Shown: positions 26,501 to 36,569, numbered from the stretch's first letter. The stretch: DNA of 64,000 bases from Galeopsis tetrahit (GCA_963675135.1 OY776123.1:2916501-2980500); one strand, 5' to 3'. Notes: generated by a model from the sequence alone, not told the origin. Translations and numbers: made by a program.

Positions 26501-27488
26501 CTTTTCCACAGAAATTTTTCAGCAATTCAGCCTCCGACCAAAATGTTTACGTTACCTTATTTTCTATTATATGCTTTTCTTCAGCCTTCCACCAATTTAT
26601 TGTTATGTTACAAATCAAGGCATTGCAAAGATAAATTACATTTACCCCATTAGTATCACTCGTGCTCGAGATAATACGAACAAAAGCAACAATAGACACT
26701 AGGAAAATCGCAAACTTTTAAAAAGCGCATGTGAAAGGAAAGTGAAGATAGTAAGCCATCGGATGGGCATGATCCAGAGAGGACTCAGAAGTCACTTATG
26801 AACTAGGATCAAGCCGATGATGAATTGTAAAAATGGAAAACACCATATAGTAGATAATGATTTGTTTATCCGCTTCGATCCAAATTTGCTCTAGCTGAGG
26901 GAAATAGTGCATGAATTGATGGAAATGTGATTCATATAGACTCACATAACAATGCAGACTAAACTTAACTAACGGAAAAAGACTTTATAATCTAATTGAG
27001 GAATAATTGATTGCCATATCCTATAATTGCCAGCAAGATATTGCATTTTTCGTCATAGACAATCTGAATCTAATTTTTAGACTCGGTTTTCTTATCAAGT
27101 AAATAGAACTCATAAGAGATGAATGGGAATGCAAATGGCGACCTTTAAGAATATAAGCTTGAAGAAGCTCAGGATCGAGCTGCAATGCCCTATCACAGTC
27201 CTTGATGACGTGCTTGTGCAACTCCAATTGGCTATAGCAGAAAGCTCGATTGCTGAAAAGTCATAGCACAAACACAAAAACAAATTCAATAGATCAAACT
27301 ACCAATCAACTCAATAACTCGTGAAATCAAATCCAGAATCAGAAGTTAATATAAATTGGAAAATACCAGAGGTCCTGAATCGCACAGGACTTGGAAAGGA
27401 GTGAATCGAGAATTCGAATAGCCTTTGACCAATCCTTGGAGCTGCAGAGCTTCGCGAGCTCAATTCGCTCCGCCACTGCCGGCGCCAT
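11507..27488 (-). CDS. SRFR1: SRFR1, TPR-type negative regulator of immunity
   Basis: This is the SUPPRESSOR OF rps4-RLD 1 orthologue. In Arabidopsis it restrains effector-triggered immunity through EDS1, SNC1-type NLRs and TCP factors. The reconstructed 23 exons, 5' to 3', are 27367-27488, 27143-27252, 24182-24825, 23634-23678, 23421-23522, 23259-23339, 21975-22041, 19800-19900, 19607-19714, 18222-18292, 17956-18012, 16453-16561, 16275-16355, 15753-15839, 15051-15257, 14253-14575, 13522-13608, 13336-13435, 12795-12886, 12631-12669, 12430-12520, 11871-11968 and 11507-11795. They total 3111 nt, giving 1036 aa, close to the Arabidopsis length. The start (MAPAVAERIELAKLC) matches the family. TPR segments lie at about 5-75 and 293-540, separated by a serine-rich linker in exon 3. 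A hydrophobic stretch lies near 950-968, and the tail TTGLVVAAL is conserved. Introns reach 2.3 kb and hold several MITEs. No break is seen. Confidence 0.93.
13726..14118. mobile_element. Foldback MITE in an SRFR1 intron
   Basis: The left side CTCTATACACACCCCCAATA is repeated in inverse on the right as TTGGGGTGTGTATAGAGG. The inverted repeats are about 45 bp with an A/T-rich core. It sits in the intron between exons 16 and 17. The borders are approximate and no clear target duplication was found. Confidence 0.7.
16780..16922. mobile_element. Stowaway-like MITE remnant in an SRFR1 intron
   Basis: The right end, GTGGGACGGAGGGAGTA, is the standard tip of plant CTCCCTCCGTCCC MITEs. Upstream phrases (TTTGTGTAAATATAGG, ATTGTGAGGGTGGAG) match the interior of the complete copy at 36096-36378. 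The left half is missing. Confidence 0.65.
22528..22762. mobile_element. Small foldback MITE in an SRFR1 intron
   Basis: The left end GGGGGTGTTGGTATTTAC and the right end GCAAATACCCCCT are inverse. An inner pair, CTTTTGGCTTGAGCAAAGC and GCTTCGAGCCAAAAG, extends the fold. The length is about 235 bp. It lies in the 1.2-kb intron between exons 6 and 7. Confidence 0.65.
25138..25456. mobile_element. Foldback MITE in SRFR1 intron 2
   Basis: The left end GGGTATGTTTGTTTTGGGAT and the right end CCAAAACAAACATACCC are inverse. The interior has many ATCCTATAAATCC-like phrases and GGATTTTGGGATT pieces. The length is about 319 bp. AAA flanks both sides, which may be a short target duplication. Confidence 0.75.
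26017..26495. repeat. Tandem duplication in SRFR1 intron 2
   Basis: Two direct copies of about 239 bp lie side by side. Each starts near ACTATACAGACTTTCAATAA and ends around CCAGCCATAACTTACTATCA. They have diverged by substitutions and small indels, so the duplication is not recent. No ORF is conserved between them. Confidence 0.8.
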
Positions 27489-28607
27489 TGGAGAAGATTG
27501 CCCACAGAAAAAGGAATGGAGGGGAAGAAGAGGATGGATCGAAGGTGCTCCGGTCCGGTTCCGGTCATTTTTCCGGTCCGGTTTTTTTTTTAACACTCCT
27601 ACCCACCGCCACGCGGCCAAAAAACTGCGTATCATCGTATAACTGGACTATCATTTAGTAGTTGTTTTTTGGAAACTTTTATTTTTTTAGTAATAATTTT
27701 TTAAATATTTATTTACTCCTATAAAATAAAATAAGTTAGTTGTGTGTATGTACGTCTTTCTATCTAGGTGTATGTAGTCTGCTTCTTCACTAACATGTTT
27801 ATTTCACCTAACCTCTATTTGAGACAGTGTTCAGATCATTATATCTTTCGTGCGGTCGCCGTTATAGTTACGGTCGCCGTTCACCAGGGCTTCAGTCGTC
27901 GTCTCCCTGTCATCAGGTCACCAACTTCCTTGACCTTTCGATTTAAAACGGATCAGCCGACCCGGTCTATGAATCTATTCTAACTCTCAATGAATTCCTA
28001 CAATTTTAGGTGGGATGGGGATTGTAATTCGTTCGACTTAGCGAGGTATAATGACAGACCAGGACAAAACCATGAAATATTTTGATTTTTTTTATAAAAT
28101 CAAATGGATTTACCTAGACCAATACATGATTTTCTTTCAGTCTTTCTGGGATCAGGTCTTATATTAGGAAGTCTCGCAGTCTGAATCCAATTTATTCGTC
28201 TTTTTCGTTGACATGGTTCCCAAGCACTCTTTTAATGAATAAAATTTTGATTTTCCCAAGCAGTTGAGACCAGTTTTCCGGCAAATGAACTGAAAAGTAA
28301 TATAACAAATTGTCCATCTCCCCAAACTCATTAATTTAACCTCTAATTGCTCATTTTTGTATATTATAACCATAATAGTGTGATAATTACTTGAAATTTA
28401 TGTATTTTTGCTTAAGTTTGTATAATTTTATGCATTATATTAAATTGACTAATTTACACTTGATAGAGAAAAATGTGGTGTTTTATTATTTTTCTAGAAA
28501 CAATGAGAAATTTTAGAGTAAAACGACCTTAATTATATTGTGGGGAAGGAATAATTTGAGTATAGAAAAAGGTGATTGGGCTCCAAATAAAAAGAAAGAA
28601 AGAAAGA
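27489..28607. other. SRFR1 promoter side and intergenic DNA
   Basis: The 150 bp directly upstream of the SRFR1 start is GC-richer and probably holds its 5' UTR and promoter, though no clear TATA box is seen. Beyond that the DNA is AT-rich. It ends in a GAAA microsatellite at about 28590-28616 into which family B copy 1 inserted. Confidence 0.45.
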
Positions 28608-28616
28608 AAGAAAGAA

Positions 28617-29734
28617 GGGCGCGGCTAAAGGCACCCGGATTTCCTATGAGTACACCCACGGGAATTTTTTTTTGTCCCAAGGGTGTTTCGAAATGACGTA
28701 TTTACCCCTCCTGTACTTTTTTTAAAAAACGCCGGATGAGTACACCCACCTCTTATCTAAACGCGGAAATTCGAAGGGTCATTACTTCTTCCCAACATTA
28801 GGTCAATGTTCGAAAAAAACTTCCCAACATTGGGTCCATGTTCGAAAAAAACTTCCGCGAGTTTTACTTGGTCGAATTTTTAACCCAAAAGTCTCTGTAA
28901 CGAACAAATTTTCGAACATTTGACAAATGTTCGAAAAAAACTTCCCAACATTCGGTCCATGTTCGAAAAAAACTTCCCAACATTGGGTCCATGTTCGAAA
29001 AAAACTTCCGCGAGTTTTACTTGGTCGAATTTTTTACCCAAAAGTCTCTATAACGAACAAATTTTCGAACATTTGACAAATGTTCGAAAAAAACTTCCCA
29101 ACATTGGGTCCATCTTCGAAAAACCAGTCCAAAACGCTGCAATCGTGCTAAACCATGCCAATTAGATGTCCATTGGTTTATTTTCATCCTAACACATCAA
29201 AAATTGATACATTCTCCACATAAACATGATTATAACACAAAAAACCAACCTTAATCAACACATGCATGAATTAACACCAAATTCAAAAAATAAAACCTAA
29301 ACCCTACAACAATAAAATCAATGTTTCAATCAACAAAAACCGAAATTAAACACGCGTCCTCCTCTTCTTCTCAAATATAAGCAAGAAAAACTAACTTTTA
29401 ACAATTTTTGCAAAAAAGAAAAAAAAAATGCGTCCTCCTCAAATGCTCAAAAAAACGATGCAGTGCCGTGTCTCTCAATCTCCTGTTCGACGTCGCAGGT
29501 GAGTGAGGTTTCGTTTTTGGAGGGGGAACGGTGGAGTGGGAGTGGGGGAGAAGAGTGGGGAATGGGGGAGAAGAGACGAGTGGGGGAGAGAAGTTGGGAG
29601 GGGTGGGTGTACCGAATGGACAGAATGGAGGGAGGAAGGGGGAGAAATGTTAAGGGCAATTTTGGGTTTTCCACGTGTGTGTACTCATCGTGTGGGTGTA
29701 CTCATAGGAAACCCGGGTGCCTTTAGCCGCGCCC
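28617..29734. mobile_element. Family B (Mutator-like) element, copy 1
   Basis: The 1118-bp element has inverted ends of about 43 bp. The left end starts GGGCGCGGCTAAAGGCACCC and the right end is its inverse. An exact 9-bp target duplication, AAGAAAGAA, lies at 28608-28616 and 29735-29743. Because the target is a GAAA microsatellite, this match alone is weaker than at copies 2 and 3. Inside are a GTTCGAA repeat array, an AT-rich middle, and a G-rich block from about 29510 preceded by a strong donor-like CGCAGGTGAGT. No transposase is present. Confidence 0.88.
28803..29125. repeat. GTTCGAA-cored repeat array in family B copy 1
   Basis: The phrase TGTTCGAAAAAAACTTCC recurs at intervals of about 31 bp. 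A longer block containing CGCGAGTTTTACTTGGTCGA, AAAAGTCTCT and the palindrome CGAACATTTGACAAATGTTCG occurs twice. This makes a higher-order duplication inside the array. Confidence 0.85.
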
Positions 29735-29760
29735 AAGAAAGAAATAAAGAAAGAAAGAAA

Positions 29761-30600
29761 GGTGTGAGTTATATACCCCTCGGGCTTTGTTAAATATACC
29801 CCATCTACATTTATTAATTAAATATACATGTAAAATACTCAATTTACTCTTTTAGTAAAATATTCATAGATAAATACATTTCCCTTCTAAAATTAAAATT
29901 CTAACCCTAATTCTTGTAGTGGTCGCCTTCGACACCCATTGTTGCCGGCCCACCTCCAAATTTTAAAATCAAATTAGAAATCTAAAAAAAATTACTACTA
30001 CATTTTTTCGACAAATCGATCGACACTGGTTTGTTGACCATAGATTATATCGTCGACTATACTTTATTGACGAAAAACACCTTTGTCGACAATATTTTTT
30101 TGAAATAAAATTAAATAAAAATTAGAATTTTCGACAAGAAATTGTGGTCGACCATAACGTTTATTTTCAAAATTTTATTGTCGAAAAAAAAAGATTGAAA
30201 CCCTATTTGCGTGCGAGAGAAGGATAAATTGGCAAAATGAACGACGACACGGGATGGGGCGGTCGTGAGGTGCTGGTTTCAGAAGAAGAAGGAAGAAAGG
30301 GGGCGACGGCGCTGGTTAGGAGAGGGGGGAGCGGCGACTCTGGATGGGGGAAGAAAAAAAAAAGACGCCATAGGGAGTGATGAAAGTGTGGTGAAAAAGA
30401 AGAAATTGGGGAAATGAGAAAATAATTAGGATTAGGATTAGGATTAGGATTAGGATTAGGAGTATATGTATCTAAATGTATTTTACGAAAGAAGTGGTAT
30501 AAAAGATAATTTGGTGGAGTACATTTAACATATGTCAATATAAGAGGTGTTTCGGAGGAGTATATTTAACAAATCTGGAGGTGCATATAACCCCACGCCC
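29761..30600. mobile_element. Family A element, copy 4
   Basis: The left end (GAGTTATATACCCCTCGGGC...) and the right end (inverse GGTTATATGCACCTCCAGAT...) are diverged family A termini. The interior has ACCCTAATTC, the GTCGAC/TCGACA-rich fold at about 30005-30190, and a G-rich block. It lies only 26 bp from the end of family B copy 1. No exact target duplication was found. Confidence 0.7.
30424..30462. repeat. ATTAGG hexamer tandem repeat
   Basis: About six uninterrupted copies of GGATTA lie inside family A copy 4. The unit differs from the plant telomere heptamer TTTAGGG. It is best read as a microsatellite. Confidence 0.85.
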
Positions 30601-30685
30601 AAACAAAATATTGAGATCTAATTTAAAGGCCCAGGCCCAATTTGAGGCTCATTCACGTGAGGGTATATGGCTGCAAGACTTAATT

Positions 30686-31752
30686 GGGCGCGGCTAAATG
30701 CACCCGGATTTCCTATGATTACACCCATAAGAATTTTTTTTTGTCCCAAGGGTGGTGCGAAAGGACGTTTTTACCCCTCCTTCGCTTTTTGAAAAAAAGT
30801 GCCGGATGAGTACACCCATCTATTCCGATTCATCCCGAAATCATCCGAATCTCCACCATCACCACCAAAACATAAAAAATCCTAAAAATTCAAAATTTCA
30901 ACAACAAAAATAAAATCTTAATATGTTCGAAAATTTTACCAAAACAAAGTTGAGATGTACGAAAATTTTACCAAAACAAACTCAATATTCAATATGTTCG
31001 AAAAAAATCTCAAAACAAATTAAATTTTTCCGAAAAAAAAAAATCGAACATCTTGTTCGAATTTTTTTCCAAAACAAACTCAAGTTGTTCGAAATTTTTT
31101 CCAAAACAAACACAATATGTTCGAAATTTTATCCAAAACAAACTCAATATGTTCGAAAATAATTCTCGAACTACTAAAAACCCTAATTTTCCTAAATTTT
31201 CAAAACCCTAATTGTTTTTGTTTTGAGACTGTAAAAATTGTAAAAAAAAAATAAAAAATAACTTACCTGTGGGTGCCGGCGACGTGCGTGGGTGGCTGGG
31301 TGGGATGAAGGAGAGGGGGAGGGGTTGCGGCCGCGAAGGGAAGGGGCTGCGGCCGCGAATGGCCGCTTGAAGGAGGAGGTGGTGCGGTCGGCGGGCTTCT
31401 TCAACACAACGACGGACGGCGACGACGTTTTTTTTTTTTTTTCAGATCTGGTGTCACCGGACTGACGGCGACGCCGGGCTTTTCCTCACGACGGTGGCTT
31501 TTCTTCGCCTGAGAGGGAGGAGGTGGGTGGGCGGCGGCCGCGCACGGAGGGAGGAGGTGGGTGGGCGGCGGCCGCGCACGGAGGGAGGAGGTGGGTGGGC
31601 GGCGGCCATTGGAAGTGATGGGGAGGGAGGGGTGGCCTGAGTGTTTGAAATGGAGAGGAAGAGAGAATGAATGATTTTAATTGAAGGAGGGTAATTTTGT
31701 ATTTTCCACGTGGGTGTCCTCATAGGATCCTTGGGTGCCTTTAGCCGCGCCC
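30686..31752. mobile_element. Family B (Mutator-like) element, copy 2
   Basis: The 1067-bp element has an exact 9-bp target duplication, GACTTAATT, at 30677-30685 and 31753-31761. The ends match copy 1 (GGGCGCGGCTAAATGCACCC and inverse). A GTTCGAA array lies at about 30923-31160, followed by an AAACCCTAATT tract. A GC-rich block begins just after ACTTACCTGTGGG, which read on the - strand is a consensus donor CACAG/GTAAGT. The GC block contains a GGCGGCCGCGCACGGAGG tandem unit near 31520-31610. Confidence 0.9.
30923..31160. repeat. GTTCGAA-cored repeat array in family B copy 2
   Basis: Tandem units of about 30-33 bp follow the pattern TGTTCGAAAATTTT then CCAAAACAAACTCAA, with substitutions. 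The + strand frame stays open for about 80 codons, as in the other arrays, but the product looks like translated repeat, not a protein. Confidence 0.8.
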
Positions 31753-31914
31753 GACTTAATTATACGGAGGCCCAGCAGCATTAATTGTCATGGGCCCACG
31801 CCCATTAACCCATCCCATTTATTGCAAAGAGGCCCACGTGAGTAATGGAAGAGTTGCTATTCACAAAGCAACTCTTCAGCCTCTATTTTGCACCATTTTA
31901 TTTTATGTCATTAA

Positions 31915-32260
31915 AGTTTTTTTAGTTCTTTAAATTAGATTAATTTTGAATTTGGTCCCAATGTAATATACATTTTGATTTTGGTCTCATAAGCTGACTC
32001 AAATTTTAAATTTAGTCCAATTACATACCATTGAAATGAACCTGTCAAATTCTTAGCTCGTGCATTTTTCTGCATATGAGCAAATTCACGGCTATTTACG
32101 GTTGATTTGAATTGTATACTAAGGGTTTGACCGGTTCATTTACCTAGCTACAGTGACGGGTAATTGGACTGAATTCAAAATTTAGACAAATTATGAGACT
32201 AAAATCAAAATGTGTATTCTATCGGGACCAAATTCAAAATTAGTACTAAAAAAAATTATA
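31915..32260. mobile_element. Foldback element with about 95-bp inverted ends
   Basis: The left arm (TTTTGAATTTGGTCCCAATG, CATTTTGATTTTGGTCTCAT, AGTCCAATTAC) recurs in inverse on the right (GGGACCAAATTCAAAATTAG). The arms make up more than half of the roughly 345-bp element. No coding is seen and the borders are approximate. Confidence 0.75.
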
Positions 32261-34397
32261 ATCCCTTATTTTATTGTAAGCATTGAAATTTTTGAAGATT
32301 TTAAAGGTGTTTTCTATCTTTTATTTCAATGTTGTTTAGTAATTTTATTTCATTTCATGTTTTGTTCTTTATTTTTTATGAATTTGCTTCCATTTGTTAA
32401 TTTAATCATGAACTGAGTTTTAATTGTTTTAGGTGTTATAAATTATGTGGATGGTTAGTGAATTTATAGATTAATTACGTGTTTAACTTATGTATTGGAT
32501 AATTGATTAAATTAGTTTATCAATTCTATTAGCTAACATTTTCTATTTTGTGAATTGCAACGAGGGAGATTGAAATATAGGTGAAAGTTTTGATACATTA
32601 ATTTGAGTTTAATAGTAATTAGCTTAATCGAGAGATGTTTAATTATTAGATCGACATCAATCGAATATAGATTATCTGAGAGATTGGTGAGGGGAAAACA
32701 ATAGACAATAGTAACTGTGTTAAATGTGTTTACGAGTTTCTATCCTAAAAGTTTATGATATTAATTAGGTGAGTTTATTAATACACGTGTTCATCTAAGC
32801 CTCAAAATGGAATAGTTTACATACTTATGTGACAGCCCCTGGCAGTTAGCACACATCAAGTCATTTGGTTAAATCTAGTAGTTAATTCAAGAATTCATTG
32901 GTGATCACACAAAAGAAAGACACCCGAAATAATTTTTCTTCTTACACTTTCATATCGAGAGTTTGCTTAACTGTGTGTATTGGTTGTTTGTTTTCTTTAT
33001 TGGTGTTTGCTTAAATTCCCGTTTAACTCTACAATGCCATGCAAATGTCTAGTTTTGAGGTTTCACGTTCTCCTAGATTATAGGTCGTGTACTTGCAATA
33101 CTATAACGAACCCATACGTTTTTTGAATAGTTATTATTGTGCTTAAAGTACGAAAATACAAAATTTATTATTTTTCATATATAAGATTGTAAAATCTTGG
33201 AATTAATCAAACCAAAATTTGACTAATCCGACGCGTATCTTCTAAAGATTTTGGGAGATATTTGGACGATGAAGATATAGACACGTTGTCTCTAATAGGT
33301 TCCCGCATGATGGGGAACCATTTGATACACTAATACTGGAACGAAATAAGTTAAACTTAGAAAAAGATTAAGTAAGAATGTCAACACACATGAGTAGATA
33401 TAATGAGACACGAAACGAATCAAAAGTGACATACCTACTAACAAAGCGATAGTTCATGAAAATATATTTCATGCGGAAGTTGAAAACGAGATTGATACAA
33501 AGATAGTTGACAACAAGGTTGTCCAAAAAAAAAAAAAAAAAAAAAGGTCGGTGAGGCAAGAGAAACTATGTAGGTCCCAAAATAAGTAGAATCATGTGGT
33601 GTTGGATTGATAGATTTGAAGTATTTATTCCAACTATTAACAAATAATATGAGAGAATTGTTTCTAAGCAATGGAGTTTGGATCTAGAAAGCTTATATTA
33701 CCAGACTCAAATGTTTAGAGCACGATTTGTATATAATTCTTGAAATCCAAAATATTTGAGTGTAAGTTGACTTAAATATTTCGCCCAATAGAATTTGTTA
33801 AGGTCTTGTATAGACTCGATTCCTATGGAATCGAGTTGATCAAAAGTCAATTTTTTTTAAAAGTGTAAGTCATTATAATTAAAAAGTGCAATACAATTTA
33901 TTGAAAAGTGTAAGTCGCTATAATTGAAAAGTGCAACACAATTTTTAATAAAAAAATGTAAATCATTATAACTAAAAAGTACAACACAATATTACAGGAA
34001 AGTGCATATATATATAACTAAAATGTGCAATATAATATTACTAAAAAATGTACGTCAATATAATTTAAAATATTATTTTAAAAAGTGTAACATAAAACTC
34101 AATTTCTTATATGAACTCAATTTCACAATAGACCTACCCATAGAATTTTTGTAGTTTCCGCATTTTACATTTCCCTTGACATCATCAAAATTATAAAATA
34201 GTTACTAGTAGGATATATTTTAAATTCCTAATTTATATTTACAATGCATTTGGCAAATAAAAATTACTAATTCACAAGAATATTCATAATAAATTAAACT
34301 TCCTCACATGCATTTCGCAAATAAAAAATAGAAATCGAATCTCGAAGAACTAGCAATTTACAAAACACAAGATTAATTGCAAGAATTAAGAATTAAA
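32261..34397. other. Intergenic DNA 3' of KAI2
   Basis: No gene is seen. At 33840-34100 are several copies of AAAAGTGTAAGTC and AAAAGTGCAACACAA, the interior phrase of MITE family D, so this is a diverged, tandem-rich relative without clear ends. An A-run of about 22 lies at 33524-33545. The KAI2 3' UTR probably occupies the last few hundred bases. Confidence 0.5.
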
Positions 34398-35294
34398 TCA
34401 ATTTGAAGCAATATTATAACGAATGTGCCTAAGAATTACAGGGACAACAACGTCAGGGGAGCTGAGCTGGGGCAGATGTCCGTCGGTAGACATGACTTCT
34501 ACGATGGAATCGCCGCCGAGGTGCTGGTGGAGGTACTCGGAAACCACCACCGGCACGGCCAAGTCTTTCAAACTCTGTATGATGTGGCAGGGGACTGTGA
34601 CGTGGCATAACAGAGGTCTCACGTCGCTGTAAAATATTGTCTGGGCCACACACAACGCTATGTCGGGTCTCATGTTGAATAAAGTCCTACTAAACTCTTG
34701 TACCGCGACCGATTCCATGTCGCCCCCGACTACGAGGGGCGCGAACCCGTCGCACCACGACTTGTAGTTCGATTTCATCGCTTCGAATAGCTCGATTAGC
34801 TCCGATTGATCGAACCCTCCGTAATAATCCGGTTCGTTCACATACCTACAAAATCCGATCCGATTCATTATTACACTTTTTTTTTTTTTTAATAATAATA
34901 ATAATGAAAGTTATTGTGGAACGTACCTAGGAGAGCCAGAGACTGTGAGGATTTTGGAGAAGAGGTCTGGGCGGGTAATTGAGGCGATGACGCCAATCAT
35001 AGCTGAGACGGAATGGCCGACGTATATGCAACTTTGCACATCGAGTTCGTCTAGTATAGCGATGACGTCGTGCGCGTAGCCCTCCAGCGTGGCGTACCGT
35101 TCGAAGTCGAAGTAATCGGGGTTCGTTGTTCCGGCGCCCATGTTATCGTACAACACCACTCGATAATCGTCCACCAGATGCGGAACGAGGTGTTTCCAAA
35201 CGGATTGATCCGTTCCGAACCCGTGGGCCAACACGACGGTGTGTTGACCCGACCCGATGACCCGGGCGTTGTGAGCTTCTTCTGCTATTCCCAT
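34398..35294 (-). CDS. KAI2: KAI2-type alpha/beta hydrolase receptor
   Basis: Two exons (34927-35294 and 34398-34845) are joined by a GT-AG intron to give 271 aa, against 270 in Arabidopsis. KAI2 (HTL) perceives karrikins and an unknown endogenous ligand. It signals in the nucleus through MAX2 and SMAX1/SMXL2 degradation. The catalytic triad is complete: Ser95 in GHSVS, Asp217 in KDLAVP, His246 in DGHLPQ. The pocket aromatics Phe26, Tyr124, Phe134, Phe157, Phe174 and Phe194 are all kept, as is the GHGFGTDQSVWKH-type loop (here AHGFGTDQ). This looks like the conserved KAI2 type, not D14 and not the divergent KAI2d forms of root parasites. The start was chosen at MGIAEEAHN, which aligns with known KAI2 starts. 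An upstream in-frame ATG at 35363 would add 23 unrelated residues. Cys188 and Ala190 replace the Ser and Gly of Arabidopsis. Confidence 0.95.
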
Positions 35295-36095
35295 GGAGTT
35301 GAATAATTGTAGTAGGCTATAAATTAAAGTTGGAGGGGATATATGAATATGAAGAAAGGCCACTTGTTGTTAGATAATTTTTGGTGATATAAAAAAATCA
35401 AACTTTTATTTGGACAGATTCTAATAATAATGTGAGAATATTTAATAAGGCTACCTACCGGCGTGTGCTACGCAATGCCAGATCCATTCATGCTATTAAT
35501 TTATTTCCATCTTTCCCTTTCACTTCTCACATGTTGCTGTTCAAATTTCCGGTTCCACTTTTCGTGTTCTACAAGTATTTTAATTTACTGCATTTTTTTG
35601 CATGTATCGTCCTCAATATTATATGAAGTTGATTATTTATTAATATGACACATGTCAATCATCCATATAGTAAAATAAGATGTGAAACACTAAAATTAGA
35701 ACAAGTGATCTCATTCAGTAGTTGAGCAGACATGTGTCATATTAAAAACTAATCAACGTCCTATAATAATGGAGGCAATACGTGTTAAAAATTCATTAGG
35801 ATGAATTATCAGCGAAACACACTATAAATGTAACAGAAAAAATGAACCAGGGGGGAATTATTAAAAAATAGCTTATCAAATATCACCACGAGCTTATCAA
35901 TACTTGGCTTAATGTGTTTGAATATATAATTATTTCTAACTTTCCAATGCTCCAACAAGTGCATTGACCATTTGACCCATAGTATTCCGTGAAACTGACC
36001 AAATGAATTTGGATTGGAGGAGTATGAAATACTTTAACTATTTATTTTTATCCAATTAATTTAATTATAATCATAAATTTTTTTAATCACTCATA
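35295..36095. other. KAI2 upstream region
   Basis: The region is AT-rich. TATATC on the - strand near 35388 is a weak TATA candidate. Short inverse phrases (TGACACATGTC near 35650 and CATGTGTCATAT near 35730) suggest a small decayed foldback element. No coding is seen. Confidence 0.4.
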
Positions 36096-36378
36096 CTCCC
36101 TCCGTCCCATATTAATCTTCATAGGTAGATGGGCACGGAAATTAAGAAAGTGTAATAATGAGTGAAGTTTTGAGGGGTAATTTTATAAAACTTTATGTAT
36201 AAAGTAAATAAATGAGTTGACTTTTGTGTATGTGTGGAGATAAAGTAATGGCATTTGTGTAAAATTGAGGTTATTGTGAGGGTGGAGTTTATAAAGAATT
36301 TTCCATTTTAAGGGTGTGAAAGTTATTGTGGGACGTCCCGAAAAGGAAAGTGTGAAAGTTATTGTGGGACGGAGGGAG
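36096..36378. mobile_element. Stowaway-like MITE, complete
   Basis: The left end CTCCCTCCGTCCCATATTAA and the right end TGTGGGACGGAGGGAG are inverse. The 283-bp element is flanked by TA on both sides, the target preference of Tc1/mariner-driven Stowaway MITEs. Confidence 0.85.
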
Positions 36379-36569
36379 TAGTCATATATGGTTCAATTCA
36401 AGTAAATCAATTTAATTTTCAAAAGGTAATGATTATTTTCTCAATTAACTTAATTTGTGATCCTAAATAAATTTTAAATTTGTGATTATATTTCAAAAAG
36501 TTAGTTTAATTTAACAAAATTAGAAAATACATTTGGTTTGTCCGTCCAATATCGTTTCTTAAAAGGGTT

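Noticed and set aside
28803..29125. Regularly spaced repeats that could suggest a CRISPR array
   Set aside because: The spacers are near-identical, not unique, the context is a plant genome, and the array is inside a transposon with 9-bp target duplications.
29447..29793. Overlapping ORFs on both strands near 29.5-29.8 kb
   Set aside because: They fall in the G-rich block of family B copy 1, and the translations are compositional.
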